A stretch of DNA of 37,273 bases from Verrucomicrobiota bacterium. Its GTDB lineage: Bacteria; Verrucomicrobiota; Verrucomicrobiia; Verrucomicrobiales; V1-33. Where the stretch lies: NCBI GenBank assembly GCA_003402705.1, contig QQNF01000041.1, forward strand, positions 1-37,273, in the 5' to 3' direction. Below the pieces are notes generated by a model. That model ran no database searches and had not been told where the DNA came from. It saw only the letters and a program-made list of their open reading frames with translations. A program made the position numbers and the translations under genes. Every line of letters starts with the position of its first letter. The stretch's first letter is position 1. Shown in pieces: positions 24,124-31,129 of the stretch.

Positions 24124-24293
24124 GCCCTGAAAGGGCGCGACCTTACGCCTTTCTCTCCTTCGCGCTCCACGCCACCCTCCGCTCCCTCTCCCCCAATCCC
24201 AACGGGATTGCGCCCCAGAGCCCAGGGTTGGCCTGCACCGCGGGCCTACCCTGGGTCCACCACACCAACAATCCCCCAACCCTGACAGGGTTG
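24124..24293. repeat. Cluster of short palindromes with three-base loops
   Basis: Four inverted repeats occur in 170 bases: GCCCT-GAA-AGGGC (24124-24136), CAATCCC-AAC-GGGATTG (24194-24210), a longer one pairing CCCAGGGT (24221-24228) with ACCCTGGG (24248-24255) and inner GGCC with GGCC, and CAACCCT-GAC-AGGGTTG (24277-24293). Three are followed by GCGC or GCG. They look like members of one dispersed palindromic family. The stretch 24294-24476 beyond them holds nothing I can support. Confidence 0.7.
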
Positions 24294-24476
24294 CGCCCTC
24301 TTTGCCTGCCGTCTGTACCATCGTGTCGCCTGGGGACTGGTGATTCTCGAGAATGAGGCGGCGGTGCGAATTCATCCTTAGCGGGCATATTGTCGAGTCC
24401 TGCGTGCTGCTTTGCTTTTCCTCGATCCCGCCTCATCTTGCAAGCCCGCGTCATCATCTTCCAATTGGACACCCGT

Positions 24477-24989
24477 CTAGTAGATTCCCTTTAGCACCAA
24501 TCGAATCGGAATAGCATTCGAGACTAGCTTCCCAGGCCTGATGGCCAGCATCTTTGCATTTGATAGCAAAACAGGTTCCCATTCCAACCAACAGTCACAG
24601 TGGTGCCCGATGGGGCCATCCTCTGAAGTGATCCGCCCCACAGCCGGCCACGTGTCCTCGTCCACCCCGATTTCAATATCAAATCCGGCTTCCGGACTCA
24701 CACTGATTGATTTAGGTTTATCGTTGTCATAAGAACGCTCTCTCCACAGTCGCCACTCACGCTTTTTTGATCTGAGGCGACACTTGATGGATAAAGACGA
24801 CCAGAACATCGAACACGATGGTGACCAAATTGTGAACGGCGGATTCAGGCATTTAAAGCTCACTCGGATTTTATTCACATCCACGTATGAAAGAACTATT
24901 GAATTAATTTCTTCTTGTGCTTCACCGGGTTCCTTTGGCTTCAACACCAATCCAATGAATCCACCGAGTACTGTATCGCGTCTTGTCAT
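24477..24989 (-). CDS. Orphan hypothetical protein in an AT-richer patch
   Basis: This gene encodes 170 residues starting MTRRDTVLGGFIGLVLKPKE and ending IRLVLKGIY. It is Trp-, Ser- and charge-rich (WSPSCSMFWSS, EWRLWRERSYDNDK, CDCWLEWEP) and predicted to be soluble, with mixed alpha/beta character. I recognise no family. Its base composition is clearly AT-richer and lacks the C-over-G skew of the neighbours, and it is bordered by repeats, which suggests acquired DNA. I chose the ATG at 24987-24989. The frame is open upstream to about 25301 and the last part before this ATG (HWELVDWDGTRNYRQTK) reads plausibly, so the true start may be earlier with a non-ATG codon. Coding status is likely but not certain. 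Confidence 0.5.
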   Translation of the reverse strand: MTRRDTVLGGFIGLVLKPKEPGEAQEEINSIVLSYVDVNKIRVSFKCLNPPFTIWSPSCSMFWSSLSIKCRLRSKKREWRLWRERSYDNDKPKSISVSPEAGFDIEIGVDEDTWPAVGRITSEDGPIGHHCDCWLEWEPVLLSNAKMLAIRPGKLVSNAIPIRLVLKGIY

Positions 24990-25526
24990 TTTCGTCTGTC
25001 TATAGTTCCTCGTGCCATCCCAATCCACCAATTCCCAATGGAATCGCAGTTGCAGTCCTGATCCTGAGCCTCGGGAGTGATCCCCGAAACGTTCGGATAC
25101 CTGCCGGAAAGCGCACCACGCCGGAAGCTTGGGCCGCAGCATCACACCGCAACCGGCGATTGCTTCTGCGATCGTAGCAGCACCGCGCCAACCATCCATT
25201 CGCCCGAACCCGCATCGCACCCCGAACCCACAACCCGTCGATCGCCGGCAATCCCGGGAACCGAATTGGCTGCGAGGTCGGCATACATAGATCACTTTCA
25301 TCTAGCAGACGACCGACCCTGCCGCAAGTGGCCAAGTGCCGCAACTCAACGCCCGATGCCCCCACAGACCGCCCCTCCAGCGTCACCAACTCCCGCATCG
25401 TCGTCTCCCCCAAGCCCTGAGTGACCCACGACGTCACGCCAGGCCCCCCACGCGGTGGGTCGCTCCTCAAGCCGTGATGCGGCTCCCGGGCACCACCTCA
25501 CCCAAGACAGCTTCCCCACCAGAAAA
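24990..25526. other. Stretch without a supportable gene
   Basis: I see no recognisable protein, RNA gene or repeat here. Open frames exist on the - strand (for example 25000-25470), but their translations are low in family-like features and rich in Arg, Gly and Cys. The sequence may be decayed coding DNA belonging to the patch that includes the orphan gene at 24477-24989. Confidence 0.5.
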
Positions 25527-25546
25527 TGACCGCCGGTCAAATATCC
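25527..25546. promoter_or_regulatory. Candidate TetR operator before the first TetR gene
   Basis: TGACC-GCC-GGTCA (25527-25539) is a perfect inverted repeat followed by AATATC. The same GACC-N3-GGTC core followed by AAAT-R-TC occurs at 26360-26377, before the adjacent permease gene. The site is 50 bases upstream of the TetR start; an AAATAT at 25539-25544 could be a -10 element overlapped by the operator. Confidence 0.6.
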
Positions 25547-25588
25547 ACTTGCGCCCGCCCTCCACCCACGCTCCCATCCCCAAACCCC

Positions 25589-26326
25589 ATGGCACCCGCC
25601 GTCACCTCCCTCCGCAAGGAACGCGACCTCAAAGCCCGCGAGGAACTCATCCTCGACCACGCCCGACGTCTCCTCGCAGAAAAAGGCTTCCAGGCATGGA
25701 ACATGGAACAACTCGCCGTCGCCGTCGAATACTCCAAAGGCACGCTCTACCAGCACTTCAGCTCCAAAGAAGACCTCGTCCTCGCCGTCGCCTCACGCAT
25801 CCTCAACCTCCGCGCCGACCTCTTCGAACAAGCCGCCTCCTTCAAAGGCTCCACCCGCGAACAAGGCCGCGCCATCGGCCTCGCCTGCTGCGTCTTCGCC
25901 CACCGCCACCCGGACTTCTTCCACGTCGAAATGATGCTCAAATCCGCTTCCTTCTGGGAAAAAGCCTCCCCGGAACGCAAGGAAGCCCACGCCCGTGCCG
26001 GTGCCCGCTGCTGGCGCACCCTCTACAACATCATCGTCTCAGCCATCGCCCTCGGCGACATGCCCCGCCTCCCATGGTCCGCTGAACACGCCACCATGGC
26101 CCTCATCTCCATCACCATCGGCAGCCACGTCGTCGGCATGGAACACAACCTCCGCGTCTTCGCAGGCATCGATAACCCTCTCCTCAGCGTCCGCCTCAAC
26201 CAGGACCTCGTCTGCGACGGGCTCGGCTGGAAACCTCTCCTCCACGAACACGACTACGCCACCACCGACCAACGCATCGTCTCCGAAATCTTCCCAGACG
26301 CCGCCGCCTTCCTCATCCCAGCCTGA
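25589..26326 (+). CDS. TetR/AcrR family transcriptional regulator 1
   Basis: The 245-residue protein has an N-terminal TetR helix-turn-helix, about residues 15-60. LILDHARRLLAEKGFQAWNM leads into EQLAVAVEYSKGTLYQHFSSKEDL, where GTLYQHF is the recognition-helix signature. The C-terminal part is a helical ligand-binding domain rich in His, Trp and Phe (HRHPDFFHVEMM, SASFWEKA). These regulators usually repress genes next to them and are released by a ligand. I chose the ATG at 25589, since the upstream in-frame ATG at 25526 lies in the operator. Matching palindromes lie upstream of this gene and before the permease gene downstream, so autorepression and repression of the permease are likely. Confidence 0.9.
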   Translation: MAPAVTSLRKERDLKAREELILDHARRLLAEKGFQAWNMEQLAVAVEYSKGTLYQHFSSKEDLVLAVASRILNLRADLFEQAASFKGSTREQGRAIGLACCVFAHRHPDFFHVEMMLKSASFWEKASPERKEAHARAGARCWRTLYNIIVSAIALGDMPRLPWSAEHATMALISITIGSHVVGMEHNLRVFAGIDNPLLSVRLNQDLVCDGLGWKPLLHEHDYATTDQRIVSEIFPDAAAFLIPA

Positions 26327-26353
26327 CTCAATCTCCCTCCCCTTTTTTACCTC

Positions 26354-26377
26354 GACATCGACCGTTGGTCAAATGTC
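26354..26377. promoter_or_regulatory. Candidate TetR operator before permease 1
   Basis: GACAT-c-GACC-gtt-GGTC-aa-ATGTC (26354-26377) is an extended, slightly asymmetric inverted repeat. Its GACC-N3-GGTC-AAAT-R-TC core matches the site at 25528. It lies 17 bases before the permease ATG, so a bound repressor would block initiation of transcription or early elongation. Confidence 0.6.
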
Positions 26378-26394
26378 GCCCCTCATTCCAAATC

Positions 26395-27534
26395 ATGTAC
26401 TTCGTCGCCCTCCGCATGCTCTCCGCTGACAAAGCCAAATACCTCGGCCTCGTCTTCGCCATCGCCTTCTCCACCTTCCTCCTCGAAAACCAGACCAGCA
26501 TCTTCGCCGGCATCATGAAACGCACGGCCAATCGCATCCTCGATGTCACCGACGCCGAGGTCTGGGTCATGGACCCCGCCACTCAGTACTTCGACGAAAC
26601 CAAAGCCCTCAAAGACACCGACCTCCTCCGCGTCCGCGCCGTCCCCGGCGTCGCATGGGCCGTCCGTCTCCTCAAAGACCTCCCCGTCGCACGCACCGCC
26701 TCCGGCCGCTTCAATCAGGCCATCGTCATCGGCCTCGACGACGCCACCCTCACAGGCGCTCCCCGCCGCATGCTCCTCGGCTCATGGGACCGCCTCCGCG
26801 AACCCAACAGCATCATCATCGACGAAGCCGGCTTCCGTCTCCTCTTCGGCACCATCCCCCTCCGCACCGGCGATACCCTCGAACTCAACGACCGCCGCGC
26901 CACCATCGTCGGCATCAGCGACGCCGCCGCCCCGTTCACTAACTTCCCCATCATGCACGCCCGCTACTCGGAAGCACGCGAATTCCGCGGCCGCGAACGC
27001 AGTCAGCTCTCCTTCGTCCTCGCCCGACCCCAGCCCGGCATCTCCCCCACCGACCTAGCCAACCGCATCGCCTCCACCACCGGCCTCCGCGCCCGATCCT
27101 CCCCCGACTTCGCATGGGACTGCATCCGCTACTACATGGCAAACACCGGCATCCCCGTCAACTTCGGCATCACCATCGCCATCGCCATCATCGTCGGCCT
27201 CGTCGTCAGCGGCCAGACGTTCTACCTCTTCACCGTCGAAAACCTCCGCCAGTTCGCCGCACTCAAAGCCATCGGCGTCACTAACCCCACCCTCGCACGC
27301 ATGGTCCTCCTCCAGGCCGCCGTCGCAGGCTTCTCAGGCTTCGCCATCGGCACAGGCATGGCCGCCCTCTTCTTCGAAACCTTCAGCCGCCAGCTCGCCA
27401 CCAGAGGCATCATCCTCCTCTGGCAGAACGCCGCAGGCGTCGCCCTCCTCATGGCCCTCGTCGTCCTCGCCGCCGCAACCCTCAGCCTCCGCAAGGTCCT
27501 CCAACTCGAACCCGCCGCCGTCTTCCGCTCATAA
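26395..27534 (+). CDS. FtsX/DevC-like ABC exporter permease 1
   Basis: This 379-residue inner-membrane subunit has one N-terminal helix (about 15-38, YLGLVFAIAFSTFLL), a large periplasmic domain (about 40-260) and three C-terminal helices (about 265-290, 315-340 and 350-370). This is the FtsX/MacB-like topology. VTDAEVWVMDPATQYFDE and PGVAWAVRLLKDL are shared nearly word for word with permease 2 (28266-29402), and both end VFRS, so they are paralogues. It should pair with the ATPase at 29399. The ATG at 26395 is chosen because homology to permease 2 begins there; a TTG start at 26365 would overlap the operator. The next genes (TetR 2, permease 2) follow 84 bases later with their own control site. 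Confidence 0.87.
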   Translation: MYFVALRMLSADKAKYLGLVFAIAFSTFLLENQTSIFAGIMKRTANRILDVTDAEVWVMDPATQYFDETKALKDTDLLRVRAVPGVAWAVRLLKDLPVARTASGRFNQAIVIGLDDATLTGAPRRMLLGSWDRLREPNSIIIDEAGFRLLFGTIPLRTGDTLELNDRRATIVGISDAAAPFTNFPIMHARYSEAREFRGRERSQLSFVLARPQPGISPTDLANRIASTTGLRARSSPDFAWDCIRYYMANTGIPVNFGITIAIAIIVGLVVSGQTFYLFTVENLRQFAALKAIGVTNPTLARMVLLQAAVAGFSGFAIGTGMAALFFETFSRQLATRGIILLWQNAAGVALLMALVVLAAATLSLRKVLQLEPAAVFRS

Positions 27535-27591
27535 CTCCCCATAACTCCCACACTCCTCTCACACCCTCCCCAAATTCCACTTGCCATCCCA

Positions 27592-27613
27592 GATAAATAC
27601 GAACATTCGTTCG
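27592..27613 (+). promoter_or_regulatory. Candidate operator/-10 region before TetR gene 2
   Basis: CGAAC-ATTC-GTTCG (27600-27613) is a perfect inverted repeat directly downstream of GATAAATA (27592-27599), a plausible -10 element, and 5 bases before the ATG at 27619. The core differs from the GACC-N3-GGTC sites of the first regulator, which points to a separate specificity. The very short distance to the ATG implies a leaderless or almost leaderless mRNA. Confidence 0.55.
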
Positions 27614-27618
27614 CACTT

Positions 27619-28269
27619 ATGAAAACCAAGGGCGCTCGGTCCCACAACTACGACTCCCGCCGCCGCGGCATCCTCAACGCCGCCAACCGCTGCTTCGGCC
27701 GCAGGGGCTTCCACGCCACCGCCATGAAGGAAATCTGCGACGAGGCCGCCATGAGCCCCGGCGCCCTCTACCGCTACTTCGCCGCCAAAGACGACATCAT
27801 CATCGAAATGGTCACGGCCGAACGTCACGAATGGGAAGCCCTTCTCCTCACAATTCCCCCGGAGGCCTCCGCCATGGATCTCGTCGACGCCGTCGCGCAG
27901 CGGCTGGAAGCAGACTCTCCCGCAGCCGATCTCATGAGCGGCGCACCAGTCATGCTCCTCGAGGTCCTCGCAGAAGCCTCACGCAACCCCCGGGTCCGTC
28001 CCGTCGTCGTCGCCTCCTATCACGCCGTCACCACTCAGCTCGCCGCCCGCATCCGGACCGACGCCGCAACCGGCCGCATCTCCGCCGGCATGGATCCGGA
28101 TACCATCGCCACACTCATCGTCGCAGCCATCGACGGTCTGCTCGCACGCTGCGCCGTCGACAGTGCCGTGCAGCCCGACGCCATCCCCGCCCTCCTCCGG
28201 GATCTCGCCCGCTCTCTCCTCCAACCGGTCGCCGCCCCTTCCCCCCGCCGGAAAGGAGGCCGTCCATGA
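27619..28269 (+). CDS. TetR/AcrR family transcriptional regulator 2
   Basis: This protein is 216 residues. The N-terminal DNA-binding domain (about 12-60) reads GILNAANRCFGRRGFHATAM, then KEICDEAAMSPGALYRYFAAKDDII, with GALYRYF in the recognition helix. The C-terminal domain is Ala/Val-rich and differs from regulator 1, so the two are not a recent copy. The stop codon overlaps the start of permease 2 by four bases (ATGA), so translation is coupled. It is likely to repress its own operon, namely permease 2, ATPase, adaptor and outer-membrane protein, through the palindrome at 27600. Confidence 0.9.
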   Translation: MKTKGARSHNYDSRRRGILNAANRCFGRRGFHATAMKEICDEAAMSPGALYRYFAAKDDIIIEMVTAERHEWEALLLTIPPEASAMDLVDAVAQRLEADSPAADLMSGAPVMLLEVLAEASRNPRVRPVVVASYHAVTTQLAARIRTDAATGRISAGMDPDTIATLIVAAIDGLLARCAVDSAVQPDAIPALLRDLARSLLQPVAAPSPRRKGGRP

Positions 28270-29402
28270 TCCGCATCGCCCTCACCATGCTGCGCACCGA
28301 CCGCGCCAAGTGCACGGCCATGATCCTCGCCGTCACGTTCTCGGTCTTCCTCATGCAGAATCAGTGCGCCATCCTCGCCAGTCTCTACCGCATGATGACG
28401 GCCCAGATCGACGACGTCACCGACGCCCCCCTCTGGGTCATGGAACCCGACACGCGCTGCTTCGAACAGGCCAAGCCCGTCAAGGACGGCACTCTCGAAC
28501 GTGTCAGAAGCCGCTCCGGTGTCGCATGGGCTGTCCCGCTCCTCAAAATCGATACCATGGCGCGCAGCGATAGCGGTCTCCTCTGCACCGTCACCGTCAT
28601 GGGCGTCGACGAAGCCTCCATGGTAGGACTTCCCTCACGTTTCCGCTTTGGCCAGCCGGAAGCCATCCGCCCAGCCGGAACCTGCGCCGTCGACCCCGGC
28701 GGCTATGCCCAGTTGTTCCCCGGTGAACCAGTCCACTTCCCCCGCCGCATCCGCATCCTCGACGAATCCCTCGTCCTCACTGGCATGACCGAGGCCTCCG
28801 CCCCCTTCACTGGATTCCCCATCCTCCATTGCAGCCGCGTCACCGCCCTCAGGCTCAACAAGGCCGAAAACCGCACCGCCACGTTCATCATCGGCGACTT
28901 CACCCCCGGTGCCAACCGCGCCGCCGTCTGCGAAAGCATCACCGCCGCCACCGGCCTCGCCGCCATGGACCGCGCAGGCTTCGGCGAAATGGCACTCCGC
29001 TTCTATAACAGTCAGGGCGTCCCCCGTCTCTTCTGGATCACCATCGCCATCGGCCTCCTCACCGGCACCGCCATCACCGCTCAGACGTTCTCCATGTTCG
29101 TCCGCGAACACACCACCCAACTCGCCGTCTGCCGCGTCATAGGCGTCACCAAAGCCCGCATCATCGCCATGGTCCTTTGTCAGGGTCTCTTCGTCCTCTC
29201 CATCGGCTGCGCCTTCGGCACCGGCCTCACCGCCATCACCACACACGCCGCCGCCTCGGAACCTTTCCTCCGCGGCATCGTCCTGCCTCCCCAGGTCGCC
29301 GCCGGCACCTGCGCCGCTCTCGCCGCCATCACCATCACCGCCGTCACCATCATGGCACGCCGCGTCGCCCTCATGGACCCAGCTATCGTCTTCCGCTCAT
29401 GA
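28266..29402 (+). CDS. FtsX/DevC-like ABC exporter permease 2
   Basis: This 378-residue paralogue of permease 1 has the same length and the same topology: one N-terminal helix (about 17-40), a periplasmic domain and three C-terminal helices (about 265-290, 312-337 and 348-370). Shared blocks are VTDAPLWVMEPDTRCFEQ, RSGVAWAVPLLK and the terminal VFRS. The ATG at 28266 overlaps the TetR 2 stop, and its own stop overlaps the ATPase start (ATGA again), so three genes are translationally coupled. Two permeases with one ATPase suggest a heterodimeric exporter or two alternative complexes. Confidence 0.88.
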   Translation: MIRIALTMLRTDRAKCTAMILAVTFSVFLMQNQCAILASLYRMMTAQIDDVTDAPLWVMEPDTRCFEQAKPVKDGTLERVRSRSGVAWAVPLLKIDTMARSDSGLLCTVTVMGVDEASMVGLPSRFRFGQPEAIRPAGTCAVDPGGYAQLFPGEPVHFPRRIRILDESLVLTGMTEASAPFTGFPILHCSRVTALRLNKAENRTATFIIGDFTPGANRAAVCESITAATGLAAMDRAGFGEMALRFYNSQGVPRLFWITIAIGLLTGTAITAQTFSMFVREHTTQLAVCRVIGVTKARIIAMVLCQGLFVLSIGCAFGTGLTAITTHAAASEPFLRGIVLPPQVAAGTCAALAAITITAVTIMARRVALMDPAIVFRS

Positions 29403-30103
29403 ACCCTCCCGCAGTCCACTGCCAACAGATCCACCGCCACTTCGGCGACGGCGACACCAGAGTCCACGTCCTCCGCGGCATCGACTTCACCGCCGCCTCC
29501 GGACAGATCACCTTCCTCGCAGGCCCTAGCGGCTGCGGCAAAACCACCCTCATCTCCGTCATCGCCGGACTCCTCCAGCCGTCCTCCGGCGCCGTCTCCC
29601 TCTTCGGCCGCGACCTCGCCTCCATGCCCCCGGACGACGCCGTCAGGCTCCGCCGCAAGGACATCGGCTTCGTCTTCCAGCAATACCACCTCATCCCCGC
29701 TCTCTCCGTCGCAGAAAATGTCGCCGTCCCTCTCCTCGCCGCTTCCATGAAACGCCGCGACGCCCTCGAACAAGCCTCCGCCATCCTCGACAAACTCGGC
29801 CTCGGCGACCGTCTCCACCAACCCCCAGCTCGTCTCTCCGGCGGTCAGCAGCAGCGCGTCGCCCTCGCCAGAGCCCTCGTCCACCAACCCCGTCTCGTCA
29901 TCTGCGACGAACCCACCGCCGCCCTCGACCACGAAACCGGTCACCGCGTCATGGAACTCCTCGCCGCCTCCGCCGTCCACCCGGACCGCGCCGTCCTCGT
30001 CGTCAGCCACGACAACCGCATCTTCCACTTCGCCGACGCCATCGCCCACATGGACGACGGCATCATCACCCACATCGATCACCCTAACTCCACCGCCGCC
30101 TGA
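29399..30103 (+). CDS. ABC transporter ATPase of the MacB/LolD/DevA type
   Basis: This is a 234-residue cytoplasmic ATPase that powers export with the FtsX-like permeases. It is complete: Walker A GPSGCGKTT (about 42-50), Q-loop FVFQQYHL, ABC signature LSGGQQQR, Walker B LVICDEPTAALD and the switch histidine in VVSHD. The length and the LSGGQQQRVALARAL signature fit the MacB/LolD subgroup. The start ATG overlaps the permease 2 stop. It is the only ATPase in the locus, so it would have to serve both permeases. Confidence 0.94.
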   Translation: MNPPAVHCQQIHRHFGDGDTRVHVLRGIDFTAASGQITFLAGPSGCGKTTLISVIAGLLQPSSGAVSLFGRDLASMPPDDAVRLRRKDIGFVFQQYHLIPALSVAENVAVPLLAASMKRRDALEQASAILDKLGLGDRLHQPPARLSGGQQQRVALARALVHQPRLVICDEPTAALDHETGHRVMELLAASAVHPDRAVLVVSHDNRIFHFADAIAHMDDGIITHIDHPNSTAA

Positions 30104-30132
30104 CCCGCTCTCTCCCCATCTCCCCATCTCCC

Positions 30133-31116
30133 ATGAAATCCCTCACTCTTCCCTCCATCGCCGCCGCCGTCCTCGCCGTCTCCATCATCAGCATCGTCCG
30201 CAGCCAGCCCCACGCCACCTCCACCAACCCTCCCCTCCCCCCGCCTTCCTCCACATTCCCCGACTGCGTCGCCGCCGTCGGCCTCATCGAACCCAAATCC
30301 GAAAACATCGCCATCGGCGTCCCCCTCTCCGCCCTCGTCGAAAAGGTCTTCGTCAAACCAGGCGACCAAGTCACCGCAGGCACGCCCCTCATCCAGCTCG
30401 ACACCCGCGCCCTCTCCGCCCAACGCCTCAAAGCCGAAGCCGACGCCGCTTCCCTCGACGCCGCCATCCCTACCGCCAGCGCTAACATCGAATCCGCTCG
30501 CGCCGCCCTATCCGAAGCCGAGGCCGTCCTCGCCATGGCCGAAAGTCTCCCCGCCGCCGCCGCCCGTCTCAGTCGCGAGGAAATGACTCGCCGCCGCTTC
30601 GCCCGCGACGCCGCCGCCGCCCACCTCGCCGCCGCCGAATCCTCCCTCGCCGCCGCCCGCGCCGCCGCCGCCGCCGCCCACGCCGCCACCGCCGTCATCT
30701 CCACCGACATCACCCGCTCCACCATCCTCGCCCCCATCGACGGCCACATCCTCCAGGTCCGCATCCGCCCCGGCGAATTCGCCGCCTCCCCCGCCAGCTC
30801 CAATCTCATCCTCATGGGCGATCTCTCCTCCATCCACGTTAGGGTCGATGTCGATGAACACGAAGCCGTCCGCGTCCGCGATGGTGCCCCCGCCTCCGCC
30901 GTCGTCCGCGGCCACCACCTCTCCCGCCAGTCCCTCGTCTTCGTCCGCTTCGAACCCTGCGTCATCCCCAAGGTCTCCCTGACCGGATCCGCCAACGAAC
31001 GGGTCGATACCCGCGTCCTCCAGGTCATCTACCGCATCGACCAACCCTCCGCACGTCTCTTCCCCGGCCAGCAGATGGACGTCTTCATCGAAGCCGATCC
31101 CGCCGCCACCTTCTGA
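30133..31116 (+). CDS. HlyD-type periplasmic adaptor (membrane fusion protein)
   Basis: The product is 327 residues with an N-terminal membrane anchor (about 8-24). VGLIEPKSENIAIGVPLSAL and VEKVFVKPGDQVTAGTPLIQLD form the first lipoyl/biotinyl half (about 50-92). An Ala-rich alpha-hairpin follows (about 95-190; LAAARAAAAAAHAATAV). The second lipoyl half (STILAPIDGHILQVRIRPGE) comes after it, then a beta-barrel segment ending FPGQQMDVFIEAD. Such proteins bridge the inner-membrane exporter and the outer-membrane channel, both encoded next to it. The leader is CT-rich with no Shine-Dalgarno. Confidence 0.9.
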   Translation: MKSLTLPSIAAAVLAVSIISIVRSQPHATSTNPPLPPPSSTFPDCVAAVGLIEPKSENIAIGVPLSALVEKVFVKPGDQVTAGTPLIQLDTRALSAQRLKAEADAASLDAAIPTASANIESARAALSEAEAVLAMAESLPAAAARLSREEMTRRRFARDAAAAHLAAAESSLAAARAAAAAAHAATAVISTDITRSTILAPIDGHILQVRIRPGEFAASPASSNLILMGDLSSIHVRVDVDEHEAVRVRDGAPASAVVRGHHLSRQSLVFVRFEPCVIPKVSLTGSANERVDTRVLQVIYRIDQPSARLFPGQQMDVFIEADPAATF

Positions 31117-31129
31117 CTCCCTCCCCCTC

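Noticed and set aside
24143..24472. 109-residue frame on the - strand just after the orphan gene
   Set aside because: Its C-terminal half is translated palindromic repeat; only about 50 residues at the N-terminus are outside repeats, with no recognisable features.
25000..25470. 156-residue - strand frame before the first TetR gene
   Set aside because: Arg/Gly/Cys-rich translation with no conserved pattern; overlapping frames look equally plausible.
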